Shown here piece by piece: positions 53,191-62,960 of a stretch of 64,000 nucleotides of DNA. Each line of letters begins with the position of its first letter. Within the stretch, counting starts at the first letter, position 1. A program made the translations under genes and the position numbers. The notes beneath the pieces were generated by a model, which had not been told where the DNA came from, did not search any database, and saw nothing but the letters and a program-made list of their open reading frames with translations. Source of the DNA: Burkholderia cepacia (GTDB lineage: Bacteria > Pseudomonadota > Gammaproteobacteria > Burkholderiales > Burkholderiaceae); contig NZ_LDWR01000034.1 in NCBI RefSeq assembly GCF_001039005.1, positions 1 through 64,000 on the forward strand, given 5' to 3'.

Positions 53191-55020
53191 ATGGACGAAC
53201 TCCTGCCCCACTATGAGCGCGAGCTGGCGCTGCTGCGCCGCTCGACGCGCGAGTTCGCCGCGCGCTTTCCGAAGATCGCCGCGCGCCTCGGGATGACCGA
53301 CGGCGAAAACGACGATCCGCATCTCGGCAGGCTGCTGCAGTCGTTCGCACTACTGGGCGCGCGCATCAGCAGGACACTCGACGACGACTATCCGGCGTTC
53401 GCGCAGGACGTCATCGACACGCTCTATCCCGAGCAACTGCGCCCCATTCCGTCGTGCTCGATCGCGCAGTTCGACGCAGGCGTCGCGCTCGGCCAGCTGA
53501 CCGAACCCGTGACGATGCCGCGCGGCACCGAACTCGAGGACCGGGCCGGCACCTGCCGGTTCCGGACCAGCTACGACATCACGTTCGCGCCGATCGCGAT
53601 CGATCGGGTCGGCGTCGCGCCGGCCGCCGCGTTGTCGCCGCGCGGCAAGCTGCCGCCGAATACGTCGATCGTGCTGTCGATTACGTTCGCATCGCTAACG
53701 GATGAGGCGGCGTTTCGCACGGCAACGCCGGAGCAGATCCGCATCCACTTCCACGGCATGCCGGCACTGTCGTCCACGCTGGCCGATGCGATGCTGCTGC
53801 ATGCACCGATGGCGTTCGTCGAAAGCGATCGCGGCGGCCACTGGAAACGCCTGCCGCAATTTCCGCTGAAGCCGGCCGGGTACGACGAACGCGACGCACT
53901 CGTGCCGCACGCGGAAGCGGAACACGCGCCGTGGCGCCTGCTGCGCGAATACTTCGCGTTTCCCGACAAGTTCGCATTCGTCGACATCGACTTCGGGATG
54001 CTCGCGCGCGCGGCCGGCCCGTGCCGAAAGCTGACGCTGCACGTGCCGATCGTCGACGTGCCGGAATCGTCTGCCGCACGCGTGCAGCTCGACGCGATCA
54101 CGACCGACCACCTGCGGCTGTGCTGCACGCCGATCGTGAACCTGTTCAGTCGCGACGCGATGCCGATCACGCTCGGGCCCGACGCCACGGCCTATGCCAT
54201 CACGCCGCACGTGTTGAGCATGCGCGGCATCACCGTCCGCTCGATCGATTCGGTTCGGCTGGCCGCCGAGGGCGCACCGGAGACAGCAGGCGGCACACCG
54301 GTGCCGTGTTACCGCGGCTTCGTGCATGAACGTTCATCGCGCGACGCGCCGGCCTACTGGCTCGCATCCGTGCGCGAATACGACGACGACGCCAACGCGT
54401 CGCGACACCCGGAGATCATGCTCGTCGACCTGCCCGGGCGTGCGATTGCACGAGCGGGCGGCCAGCTCATGCTCGGCCTGACCTGCACGAACGGCAACCA
54501 CCCTGCGACGCTGCCGTTCGGCGCCCCCGACGGCGACCTGTTCAACGAGAACGACAATCTCGCGGGCCGCGTGACGCTGTTGCGCGCCGCGTCTCGCTGC
54601 CGCACCGTGCCGCGTCGACAGCGTGCGCTCTGGCAGCTCGTCGCCGGCCTTGCGCCGCATGTGCTGACCCTGAACCCGGCCAGCGTCGAAACGCTGCGGG
54701 CATTGCTGCGCCTGCTGGCGGCCGACGCAGCGGGGCCGACGCCGATCATCGACGCGATCGTCGGCGTCTCGCACCGGTCCGCCATGCAATGGACGGCCGT
54801 CAAACCCATGTCGACGTTCGTGCGCGGCATCGAGATCACGGTGAGCATCGAACCGTCCGCATTGAATACGGCAAGCCTGTACGCATGCAGCCGCATGCTC
54901 GAGCCGTTCTTCGCCCATTTCGCGCCGGCCAACGGCTTCGTGCAATGCGTGATCCGCGATGCGTCCGGCCGCGAGCGGGTGCGCTGCCCGCCGCGCTTCG
55001 GCACGACGGCGGTGCTGTAG
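53191..55020 (+). CDS. tssF: Type VI secretion baseplate subunit TssF, orphan copy
   Basis: A 609-residue TssF (VasA/ImpG family): MDELLPHYERELALLRRSTREFAARFPKIAARLGM is the family start, FALLGARISRTLDDDYPAF and DTLYPEQLRPIPS follow, and the C-terminal TLNPASVETLRALLRLLA and LEPFFAHFAPANGFVQCVI complete it. TssF joins TssE, TssG and TssK in the baseplate wedge. None of these genes is in the window, so this is a solitary copy in the VgrG island. The start at 53191 follows the family; one at 53152 would overlap the preceding gene. Confidence 0.85.
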   Translation: MDELLPHYERELALLRRSTREFAARFPKIAARLGMTDGENDDPHLGRLLQSFALLGARISRTLDDDYPAFAQDVIDTLYPEQLRPIPSCSIAQFDAGVALGQLTEPVTMPRGTELEDRAGTCRFRTSYDITFAPIAIDRVGVAPAAALSPRGKLPPNTSIVLSITFASLTDEAAFRTATPEQIRIHFHGMPALSSTLADAMLLHAPMAFVESDRGGHWKRLPQFPLKPAGYDERDALVPHAEAEHAPWRLLREYFAFPDKFAFVDIDFGMLARAAGPCRKLTLHVPIVDVPESSAARVQLDAITTDHLRLCCTPIVNLFSRDAMPITLGPDATAYAITPHVLSMRGITVRSIDSVRLAAEGAPETAGGTPVPCYRGFVHERSSRDAPAYWLASVREYDDDANASRHPEIMLVDLPGRAIARAGGQLMLGLTCTNGNHPATLPFGAPDGDLFNENDNLAGRVTLLRAASRCRTVPRRQRALWQLVAGLAPHVLTLNPASVETLRALLRLLAADAAGPTPIIDAIVGVSHRSAMQWTAVKPMSTFVRGIEITVSIEPSALNTASLYACSRMLEPFFAHFAPANGFVQCVIRDASGRERVRCPPRFGTTAVL

Positions 55021-55049
55021 GCGACGCCTGCGCGCAAGCCCATCCACCA

Positions 55050-55090
55050 ACAACAAAAACAAGGCCCGGTGCACTTCCGCGCACCGGGCC
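55050..55090 (-). terminator. Intrinsic terminator of the DoxX gene
   Basis: GGCCCGGTGC and GCACCGGGCC form a perfect 10-bp stem with an 8-base loop (55063-55090). On the minus strand it is followed by TTGTTTTTGTTGTTGG, a T-rich tract. It also lies at the 3' end of tssF and may act in both directions. Confidence 0.75.
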
Positions 55091-55120
55091 CATCCTGCTT
55101 CACGAAATTCCCGCGCTATC

Positions 55121-55534
55121 TCACTTGCGGTCGAGCGAATACCGCCCCGGCCCGCTCAGCGCGAGCAGCAACAGCCCGCCGATGATGCTCACGTTCTTGT
55201 AGAAGTTGATCATCGCCATGTACTGGTCCATCCCCTGCAGCGCCCAGTAGCGGTGGCCGATCAGTGCAGTTGCGAGCGTATAGGCGGCGAACACGAGTGC
55301 GAGCGGACGCGTATAGAAGCCGATCGCGATCAGCAAGCCGCCGGCCAGCTCGACGGCCACCGCGATCGCGGCCGCCAGCTCGGGCGCCGGGTTACCCGTC
55401 GACGCCATGTACGCGACCGTGCCCGAGAAGCCGGTCAGCTTCTGCCAGCCGAACAGCACGAACAGGATCATCAACAGCACGCGAGCCGCCAGCAGCAGCT
55501 CGTCCTTCTTCGATTCCAGCGAAAAGTAACGCAT
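55121..55534 (-). CDS. DoxX family membrane protein
   Basis: A 137-residue, four-helix inner-membrane protein of the DoxX family (ARVLLMILFVLFGWQKLTGFSGTVAYMASTG; ELAGGLLIAIGFYTRPLALVFAAYTLATALIGHRYW). Start chosen at MRYFSLESKK, preceded by AAGGGTGA. DoxX relatives act in thiol or quinone redox systems; role here unknown. Confidence 0.85.
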   Translation of the reverse strand: MRYFSLESKKDELLLAARVLLMILFVLFGWQKLTGFSGTVAYMASTGNPAPELAAAIAVAVELAGGLLIAIGFYTRPLALVFAAYTLATALIGHRYWALQGMDQYMAMINFYKNVSIIGGLLLLALSGPGRYSLDRK

Positions 55535-55567
55535 GACAATCACCCTTGAATTGACGGTTTGATGCAT

Positions 55568-56592
55568 CCGGTGCCGATACGCGCCGAATCAGCGCGCCAG
55601 TCCGGCAACGGACCACTCCTCGCACAATCGGACAGCGGGCCGACCGGCCCGCCGCCGAGGAATCCGATCCGGAGGGCGCCGTTCCTGGCGCGCTCCGGAT
55701 CGGTTCTGGCGAAGCACGAGTGCAGTCTACTGTCTCACCAAGAATCATCAATCCGTTAAAACATGATTCGCTGTCTCGATAAAGTGGACAATCGGAGACG
55801 ACAAGGCCGTACAAGGCAGCAGACCGGGCAGCGTCAATGAACCTGTTCCCGTGTTTCAAGACCATGAAAATTGCCCGGCCTTTTACCGGTCACCGTCTCC
55901 AATAACTATTCCCGGCTTCAATTGACGCGCACCGGCCGCAACAACGCGCCACAACCGCTATTCAGCGACACGCTCAATGCGCGACTTCCTCACGATCACT
56001 TCAACCTGACAACTCGACGGTCTTTGCAATTGCCGAAGCATCATGTTCCGCATAAGGACACACGGCCCGGGAATGCGAAGTGGCAAGCGAAAGCGTTTCA
56101 CGTGCATGTGGCCTGGTGTCGCATGTGACGGGATGACGTCCGGTGGGCAAGGCTCACAGCTCGACGCCCGCCGGGAAACACGCGTTCTCCGCGCAGTCGA
56201 TCCGACCGATGTTTAGCGAAATGCACGAAAACTTCTTCATCAAACATTCATGCTTTCAGCAAGATTTCAATGCTGGCGGAAATCCTCGAATAAATGCAAT
56301 TAAAATCATGCGCTTACGCTAAAAAATCGCTAACCGCCCTCGCACATCCACCCGCCCGCACCCCGTCTACAATTTTCTCAAGAAGCATTACAAAAAATTA
56401 CCAATTAATACCGATTTAAATATAGGATAGCGCTCTGTCACGTTCTTACGTTTCCCCGACACCGCCCGTGGACCCGGAAGGCGTCGCGCGGGAAACGGCA
56501 TGCAGGCGAATCGCGACGAGGCCGCCCGGATCACCCGCACGCGGGCTCGGCGGCCGCTCGTCTGAGGATCGCCTTTCAACCGGAGCTCACCC
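55568..56592. other. 1-kb intergenic region upstream of fliD
   Basis: No supported gene. It contains the long hairpin at 55664-55703; from about 55740 on it is AT-rich, with the 200 bp before fliD the most so. A good sigma-28 site for fliD was not found; ACCGATTT near 56409 resembles a sigma-28 -10 element but lacks a proper -35. Confidence 0.5.
55664..55703. repeat. Long near-perfect hairpin
   Basis: CCGATCCGGAG / CTCCGGATCGG form 11 bp, then one G-G mismatch, then 5 more pairs (GCGCC/GGCGC) around the loop GTTCCT. No T-run follows on either strand. It lies 130 bp upstream of doxX. It could be a structured RNA element, a terminator of a lost gene, or a palindromic repeat. Confidence 0.6.
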
Positions 56593-58104
56593 ATGCCAAC
56601 GAACACGCCTGTGAATAGCAGCGCGAACGCAAACAGCCTGATGCAACAGGCGGCGCAATCGATCATCAGCGGTTCGACCGGCAATCCGTCGGTCGACGTC
56701 GGCGCGCTCGTCAAGTCGCTGGTGAACGCGAAGACGGCCGGCCATGCCGCGTCGCTTGCCGCGTCGCAAACGTCCAGCAACACGCGGATTTCCGCATTCG
56801 GCGCGCTGTCGTCGGCACTGGGCGCGCTCCAGGCGGGCCTCACGTCGCTGACGAACGGCGGGCTGCAATCGACCTTCACCGCGGTCGCGAGCGGCAAGGG
56901 CCTGACCGCGACGTCGGGTGCGGGCGCGGTCGCCGGCACCTACACGGTCGGCGTCACGCAGATCGCAACCGCGCAGGCGCTGTCGTCGGCGGGTTTCACC
57001 GGGAACAAGGCGCTCGGCACCGGCACGCTGACGCTGTCGCTCGGCAGCCAGTCGTTCAAGGTCGAGGTCGGCGGCACGAACAACACGCTGTCGGGCATCG
57101 CGGCCGCGATCAACTCGGCATCGAACAACCCGGGGATCAGCGCGACGGTCATCAACGGCACCGACGGCGCGCACCTCGTGCTCGGGTCGTCGAAGACGGG
57201 CTCGGCGAACGCGATCAGCGTCGCGGTCGGCAACGTGGCCAACGACAACGGGCTGTCGAGCCTCGGCGTCACGTCGACGGCCGACACGACCGGCGGCGCA
57301 TCGAAGATCGACTCGGCGAACAGCGCGGCCGCGTGGCGGCAAAGCGCCGTCGCACAGGACGCGAAGTTCACGATCAACGGGATCGCATCGACCAGCGCGA
57401 GCAACGCGGTGTCGGGTGTGTTGACGGGCGTCACGCTGAACCTGTCGGCTGCCGCGGTCAGCGCGACCGATACGCAGACGCTGACGGTCAGCACCGACAC
57501 GAAGTCGCAAGCGGCGACGATCACGAATTTCGTGAACCTGTACAACACGGCCGTCAAGACGATGGGCGCGCTGACGAGCTACACGGAAGGCGCGAGTTCG
57601 CAGGGCGCGCTGATCGGCGACTCGACGCTGAACACGATCCGCAACTCGCTCGCGTCGATCGTCGCGCGCGGCGTCGACGGCGCCGCCACCGAGAACGGCC
57701 ACGGGCGCATGAACCTGATGGCGATCGGCATCAAGCTCGAGAAGGACGGCACGCTGAACGTCGACAGCGCAAAGCTCGGCGACGCGCTGTCCGCCAACCC
57801 GACGGCGGCCGCGCGCCTGTTCGACCCGACGAACGGGATCGGCACGCGCCTGAACGATCAGATCACGCACTTCACGAAGAAGGACGGCATGATCGACGTG
57901 CGCACGAACGCACTGAACGCCGACCTGAAGCGCGTCACGCAGCAGCAGTCCGATCTGTCCGACTACGCCGCGCAACTGACCAAGCAGTACCAGGCGCAGT
58001 TCACGGCGCTCAATACGCTGATGGCCAGGATGAACACGAACACGAAGTACCTGACGCAGCTGTTTGGCGGCGCCAACAGCAGCGGCACGCTGGCGAACAA
58101 GTGA
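56593..58104 (+). CDS. fliD: Flagellar filament capping protein FliD
   Basis: A 503-residue FliD (HAP2): N-terminal domain with GNPSVDVGALVKSLVNAK, D2/D3 head region with FTAVASGKGLTATSGAGAVAGTYTVGVTQIATAQAL and NNTLSGIAAAINSASNNPGISATVING, and C-terminal domain QGALIGDSTLNTIRNSLASIV ... LNTLMARMNTNTKYLTQLFGG. It caps the flagellar filament and helps flagellin folding. No fliC, fliS or fliT is adjacent, so this is a solitary copy. Confidence 0.92.
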   Translation: MPTNTPVNSSANANSLMQQAAQSIISGSTGNPSVDVGALVKSLVNAKTAGHAASLAASQTSSNTRISAFGALSSALGALQAGLTSLTNGGLQSTFTAVASGKGLTATSGAGAVAGTYTVGVTQIATAQALSSAGFTGNKALGTGTLTLSLGSQSFKVEVGGTNNTLSGIAAAINSASNNPGISATVINGTDGAHLVLGSSKTGSANAISVAVGNVANDNGLSSLGVTSTADTTGGASKIDSANSAAAWRQSAVAQDAKFTINGIASTSASNAVSGVLTGVTLNLSAAAVSATDTQTLTVSTDTKSQAATITNFVNLYNTAVKTMGALTSYTEGASSQGALIGDSTLNTIRNSLASIVARGVDGAATENGHGRMNLMAIGIKLEKDGTLNVDSAKLGDALSANPTAAARLFDPTNGIGTRLNDQITHFTKKDGMIDVRTNALNADLKRVTQQQSDLSDYAAQLTKQYQAQFTALNTLMARMNTNTKYLTQLFGGANSSGTLANK

Positions 58105-58276
58105 ACGGCCGGGCAGCGCGCTGAACGCGCCGGCGGCTCGCGCCGCCGCGCGCGGTGTGTCGCCTGGCGGTATGGTTCATGCCCAGTGCTGCACCAGCGC
58201 CTGCCGGGTGCGCTTGCCCGATTCATCCAATCGCGGCAGGCAGCCTGCACGCGGTTCGCCCGACATGGGCGTGCCG

Positions 58277-58966
58277 TCAGCCAAGACCTTCGACCCGATC
58301 GGCGAACAAATCGATCGCACGCGAAACCTGACGCCCGAAATAGCCTGGCCGCTCGCGTTCGTACGCGCGCAGCAGCGACGTGCATTCGCGCTCGGCCCAG
58401 CGCCACACGGGGCCCTGCTTCGCGAATACCGGATGATCGTGCAGCTCGGCCGGCACCGCGTGCTCGTCGTCCCAGCCCCAGAAATAAGCCTGATACGCGC
58501 GGGCGAACGGCATCCCCAGATTGGTCGCGACGGTCTCGTCGTGGCGCAGCGTGAAGTCGACGATCTCCTTGCGTGCGCGACCGCCGACGTCGTCGTGACG
58601 CGCTTCGATCCAGCAGTGATACCGCGCGAGTTGCGACAGATGCCGCGCGGTCCGGCGCCGCTCGCGCGTCGTGCACAGCGCGTACAGGTTGCCGGCGCCG
58701 AAATCCATCACTTCGCCGCCCGCGAACGGCCGGTAAGGCTTACCGGTCAGCAGCGTCAGCACCTGCGCGCCAACGATCGCGTAGTCGGCACAGCGCATGT
58801 AGCCGCTGCGCGTCGTCGCCTCCGACACGCTCCGGTGGACGGCCTCGTCGATCACGGCGTGCAGCATGGCATCAACCGGCGCCGCCAGGATCGGTGGCTG
58901 GCTTGTCGTCGTCACTTGTTGCATGGAGGGCGAATACGGGTTCAACGGTTCGTCGGTAAAAATCAC
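58277..58966 (-). CDS. Transglutaminase/papain-like fold hypothetical protein
   Basis: A 229-residue protein without a family name I can give with confidence. Cys 59 at a helix start (RCADYAIVGAQVLTLLTGK), His 117 in HCWIEARHDD and Asp 137 in EIVDFTLRHD have the order and local context of a transglutaminase-like Cys-His-Asp triad. It has no signal peptide. GTG start at 58966 or ATG at 58924; neither has a clear ribosome site. Confidence 0.55.
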   Translation of the reverse strand: MIFTDEPLNPYSPSMQQVTTTSQPPILAAPVDAMLHAVIDEAVHRSVSEATTRSGYMRCADYAIVGAQVLTLLTGKPYRPFAGGEVMDFGAGNLYALCTTRERRRTARHLSQLARYHCWIEARHDDVGGRARKEIVDFTLRHDETVATNLGMPFARAYQAYFWGWDDEHAVPAELHDHPVFAKQGPVWRWAERECTSLLRAYERERPGYFGRQVSRAIDLFADRVEGLG

Positions 58967-59547
58967 ACCGCGGCATAATATTACGAATCGTTACGGAAAA
59001 CGATGGGAAGGTTTGGCGATATTTGTGTGCTTTTGTCGTACGGTACGGGAGCCCGTCGGACAGCCTGTGGAAGCGGCAAACGCGGGACGCAGCGCCGCAC
59101 GCCGGACGAGTGTCGGCGGTGCGCTCGCGGATCGCGGGCGGCTCGCTGTGGTGATGCAGTGAATGAAGGCCGGACCGCGCGTCGGCCTCGTGTCGGCGAT
59201 GCGCTGTCGTTGGTGGCATGGGTATCGTGACGGACCGGCCGGCTAGCGTGGACTTGCTGCCGCGGCAGGCGGCTTTGCCGTCATCGACGCGCTCGGGAAT
59301 CCCGGCGGCTTCGTTGCGTGGCGCACGCGGCCCGGTCGCGGCGCCGCGTTCGTGTCATCCGGGGCATTGCAGACACACCGTTGACGCCGCATGGCGCGAC
59401 GCATCTCGAGGTGCCGATTCTTCTTGCGGCAAACGCACGCACCGGCCGCGCGCTTCCTGACGATCACATGCAAAGGCAACCGCACGCGCGGCTCGCCAGT
59501 GTGTCGCGCGCCGCCCGATCCGCACGGCGCACGGCACGCATCCCACG
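58967..59547. other. Intergenic stretch without a recognisable gene
   Basis: About 580 bp. The first 70 bp are AT-rich and could hold the promoter of the leftward hypothetical gene. The rest has several GC-rich overlapping open frames without motifs or ribosome sites. Confidence 0.5.
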
Positions 59548-60495
59548 CTATTGAGCGGCGATCCGCCGGCGGAAATGCTCGGTGCCGGCCACGATCTTGT
59601 CGAGCACCGCGTCGAGCGCCCAGAATCGTTCGCGCACGTCGTAGTCGATCGCGCGGCATTTGATCGACCCGAAGGTGCCGATCCGCTGATGGTAGAGCTT
59701 CGCGAGCGCCGGGTAGCCCAGCGCCTCCGATACCGCCGAGACCACCAGGAACGTCGACAGCTCGTCGGCCAACGCCGGATTCGTGTGTCCTTGCGTGCGC
59801 AACCACCGGTACAGATCCGGATGGAAGTTGGTGAACACACCGTTGAAGCCGGCGGAGCCCGCCTTCATCGCGTCCCACGCAATCGCGGCATTCGCGTTCA
59901 GGATCTTCAGCGGCGATCCGGCCGCGAGCGCGACACGCCGCTTCACCGTCTCCAGGTCGCAGCTCACATCCTTGAGCATCACGAACCGGCCCGTGTCGAT
60001 GCACGCGCGCAACTCGTCGTCGGACAGCAGCCGTCGGTAGGGCGCCGGACACTCATACAGGCCGAGCGGCAGATCGGACGGCAGTCGCGCAAGCAGCTTG
60101 TGAAGATGGTCGAGCAACGCGGCGCTGCCCTTGCGCTGCGGATCGAGTCGGTTGGTCACGAGCACGACGCCCTGCGCGCCCGATTCGGCCGCCGCGCGCA
60201 GCTCGGCCACCTGCGCATCGAGATCGTCGCTGATGTGCCCGGACGCGACGACAGGCACGCGCCCGGCCACCCGCTCGACCACGAAGCGCGCCAGTTCCGC
60301 GCGTTCGGCAAGCGTCAGGAACTGCATCTCGCTCGATTGCGCCACCGCGAACAACGCATCCGAGCCGTGCGCCAGATACCATTCGATGAGCCGTTCGAGC
60401 CCCGCGTAGTCGATCGCGCCGGCGTCGTCGAACGGCGTCAGCATGACCGGCACGATCCCCTCGATGGTCACGCTCGATTGCTGCTGGTGTTGCAT
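59548..60495 (-). CDS. Dihydrodipicolinate synthase/N-acetylneuraminate lyase family aldolase
   Basis: A 315-residue class I aldolase of the DapA/NanA superfamily. Schiff-base Lys 175 in VMLKDVS and Tyr 147 in LYECP are present; the usual GTTGE loop reads AQSSEM, so it is not a housekeeping DapA. More likely it cleaves a 2-keto-3-deoxy sugar acid or related keto acid. AAGGAG precedes the ATG. Last gene of the operon with an MFS importer and a ribokinase-like kinase. Confidence 0.82.
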   Translation of the reverse strand: MQHQQQSSVTIEGIVPVMLTPFDDAGAIDYAGLERLIEWYLAHGSDALFAVAQSSEMQFLTLAERAELARFVVERVAGRVPVVASGHISDDLDAQVAELRAAAESGAQGVVLVTNRLDPQRKGSAALLDHLHKLLARLPSDLPLGLYECPAPYRRLLSDDELRACIDTGRFVMLKDVSCDLETVKRRVALAAGSPLKILNANAAIAWDAMKAGSAGFNGVFTNFHPDLYRWLRTQGHTNPALADELSTFLVVSAVSEALGYPALAKLYHQRIGTFGSIKCRAIDYDVRERFWALDAVLDKIVAGTEHFRRRIAAQ

Positions 60496-60539
60496 CTGTT
60501 TCTCCTTGCTTCAGTGAATACGTGGTGCGAGCCGCGGGC

Positions 60540-61859
60540 TCAGGCCGGCAACGGGCCGGGCGCGGCGTTCGCGGCGTGCTCGGGAATCGGCTTGCGCACC
60601 AGCAGCAGGTACGCCATCGCGCCGGCGAACGCGATCGCCGCGGCAGTCAGCAGCGCCGGCACGAACGACCACTTCTGCGCGATGACGCCCGTCAGGATCG
60701 GCGCGAGCGCACCGCCGATGAAGCCGCCGAAATTCTGGATCGCGCCGAGCGAAGCGATACGGCTCGGCGGCGCGGCCGCCGTCGCGAGCGCCCACGAGCA
60801 GGCCGACGCCGCGTTGGCGAGAAAGATCACGACCGAAATGCACGCGAGCGCGACCACGTTGCTCTGCACCAGCGCGGCCGGGATCGTGAACGCGACCATC
60901 CCGAGCATCGCGACCACCACCGCATTGCGCCGGCTCACCACCGGCGAACGGCTGCGACGCGTGACCAGGTCCGACAGCCAGCCGGCGACCAGCGAGCCGA
61001 TGAACCCGCACAGGAACGGCACCGACGCGGCGAATCCGGTACGGATCAGGCTCATGTGCCGCTCCATCGTCAGATAGCCGGGCAGCCAGGTCAGGTACAC
61101 CCAGTTCAGGTACACCGACCCGAAAAAGCCGATCAGCATCCCCCAGGTCGTGCCGTGCGAGAACAGGCTGCGCCATTCGACGAAGGTCAGTTTAGGCGCC
61201 GCAACCACGCTTTGCGCATCGGCATCGAGATAACCTCGCTCGGCCGCGGTCAGTTGCGCACGCACCGGATCGCGGTACAGCGCGAACCACACGACGGCGA
61301 CGACGAGGCCGAGTGCCCCCGTCACAATGAACGCCCAGCGCCAGTCGAACGACACGACGAGGATCGACAGCAGCAACGGCGCGAGCGCGGTGCCGAGCGG
61401 CGACGCGGCGTTGAAGATCCCGGTCGGCGTGCCGCGCGCGCGCAGCGGAAACCAGTTGCTCACCACGCGCGCGGCCGACGGGAATTGCGGCGCCTCGCCG
61501 ATGCCGAGCGCGATGCGCGCGACGATGAACCAGCCGAAGGTGGACACGATACCGCCCGCCGCCTGCGCGAACGACCAGACGATCAGCCCGATGCCGAGCA
61601 GCCGGCGCGGACCGATGCGGTCGACCAGGCCGCCGACCGGGAACTGGCACAGCGCATAGCTCCACGAGAACGCCGACAGCAGCAGCCCCATCTGCGCGAG
61701 CGACAACCCGAGATCGCCCCGGATCGCCGAGCTCGCGACGGCCAGCGTGCCGCGATCGAGATAGTTGACGATCCCGCTCGCCATCAACAGCGCGAGCGCG
61801 ATGCGTTGCCCGCGCCGGATCCGCGGCGGCGCATGCGGATCAGATTGGTTTTCGCTCAT
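60540..61859 (-). CDS. MFS transporter, anion:cation symporter (ACS) type
   Basis: A 439-residue, 12-helix transporter of the ACS group that includes galactonate, glucarate and other sugar-acid importers: MASGIVNYLDRGTLAVASSAIRGDLGLSLAQMGLLLSAFSWSYALCQFPVGGLVDRIGPRRLL and FGSVYLNWVYLTWLPGYL. The ATG at 61859 has GGAGA seven bases upstream. In the operon it would import the substrate of the aldolase/kinase. Confidence 0.88.
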   Translation of the reverse strand: MSENQSDPHAPPRIRRGQRIALALLMASGIVNYLDRGTLAVASSAIRGDLGLSLAQMGLLLSAFSWSYALCQFPVGGLVDRIGPRRLLGIGLIVWSFAQAAGGIVSTFGWFIVARIALGIGEAPQFPSAARVVSNWFPLRARGTPTGIFNAASPLGTALAPLLLSILVVSFDWRWAFIVTGALGLVVAVVWFALYRDPVRAQLTAAERGYLDADAQSVVAAPKLTFVEWRSLFSHGTTWGMLIGFFGSVYLNWVYLTWLPGYLTMERHMSLIRTGFAASVPFLCGFIGSLVAGWLSDLVTRRSRSPVVSRRNAVVVAMLGMVAFTIPAALVQSNVVALACISVVIFLANAASACSWALATAAAPPSRIASLGAIQNFGGFIGGALAPILTGVIAQKWSFVPALLTAAAIAFAGAMAYLLLVRKPIPEHAANAAPGPLPA

Positions 61860-61919
61860 TTCGATTGTCTCCATGTCATGGGTATCGGCCGGATCCGGCC
61901 GTTCCGTCGTGTGCGGAAT

Positions 61920-62846
61920 TCAAGCGTCCATGCGTGCCACTTCCTCGCGTGTCGGGATCGAGGTCTGCGCGCCGAAGCGCGTGACGCTGATCGCAGCCGC
62001 ACGCTGGCCGAAGCCGATCGCGTCGTCCATCGACGCGCCTTCTGCCCGGGCCGCCGCGAACCCGCCGACGAACGTGTCGCCGGCCGCGGTCGTATCGACG
62101 GCGACCACCGTCATCGCACGATGGCGGCCGTGCCCTGCGCTGCCGCGCCAGCACACGCCGCGCGCACCGAGCGTGACCAGCACGTTGCCGACGCCCTTCG
62201 CGCACAGCGCATCGGCGGCGCGCACGGCCGACGCATCGTCGCCAACCGCGATGCCGGTCAGCGACTCGGCTTCGGTTTCGTTGACGACGAGGTAGTCGAC
62301 CCGCGCCAGCAACGCGTCCAACAGCGGCTGCGCGGGCGCGGGATTGAGCAGCACCGGCGTGTGGTGTGCGGCTGCACAGGCAATCGCGCGCGCCACGGCG
62401 GCGAGCGGCACTTCGAGTTGGCACACGAGCAGCGCCGCCCCGGCGATCGTTTCGCGCGCCGCATCGATCCGGCCGTCATCGACGCATGCATTCGCGCCGG
62501 GCACGACGACGATGCTGTTCGCGCCGCGCGCGTCGACCGTGATCGTCGCAACTCCGGTTGCCGTGCCGACGACGCGATGCAGGTGCGTCACGTCGATGCG
62601 CTCGGCCGCCAGCGCGTCGTGCAGGCGCGCACCGAACGCGTCGTCGCCGACGCAGCCGATCATCGCGACCGACGCGCCCAGGCGCGCGGCGGCGACCGCC
62701 TGGTTCGCCCCCTTGCCACCGTGAACGGTCTGGAAATCCGTGCCGAGCAGCGTTTCGCCCGGCACCGGCAGGCGCGGCGCGCGCGTAACGAGGTCGATGT
62801 TCACGCTGCCGACGACAGCGATACGCGGTGATTGAGCATCGTTCAT
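61920..62846 (-). CDS. rbsK: Ribokinase-like PfkB family sugar kinase
   Basis: A 308-residue PfkB-family kinase with the ribokinase signatures VVGSVNIDLVTRAPRLPVPGET, GGKGANQAVAAARLGA and the C-terminal DTTAAGDTFVGGF holding the catalytic Asp. ATP-dependent phosphorylation of ribose or a related pentose/deoxy sugar. The start codon lies six bases from a LacI-type palindrome that covers its ribosome-site region, so repression probably acts here. A different sugar specificity is possible given the aldolase and ACS importer. Confidence 0.85.
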   Translation of the reverse strand: MNDAQSPRIAVVGSVNIDLVTRAPRLPVPGETLLGTDFQTVHGGKGANQAVAAARLGASVAMIGCVGDDAFGARLHDALAAERIDVTHLHRVVGTATGVATITVDARGANSIVVVPGANACVDDGRIDAARETIAGAALLVCQLEVPLAAVARAIACAAAHHTPVLLNPAPAQPLLDALLARVDYLVVNETEAESLTGIAVGDDASAVRAADALCAKGVGNVLVTLGARGVCWRGSAGHGRHRAMTVVAVDTTAAGDTFVGGFAAARAEGASMDDAIGFGQRAAAISVTRFGAQTSIPTREEVARMDA

Positions 62847-62851
62847 TTTCG

Positions 62852-62869
62852 AATGTAATCGCTTACATT
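62852..62869. promoter_or_regulatory. LacI-family operator O1
   Basis: AATGTAA-TCGC-TTACATT, arms perfectly symmetric over 7 bp, nearly the LacI/RbsR-type consensus AATGTAAGCGCTTACATT. Directly upstream of the rbsK-like start. Confidence 0.75.
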
Positions 62870-62960
62870 TGCAACGGACAAAATAGCCGGAAAGGCCGTC
62901 GTCAATGAAAATTTCGCAATGCGGATGGAAAGGCCGTCTGACATAATAGGAATACAGCAT

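Noticed and set aside
56372-56416. Sigma-28 promoter for fliD (TCAAG ... ACCGATTT)
   Set aside because: Spacing between the two elements is about twice what sigma-28 needs.
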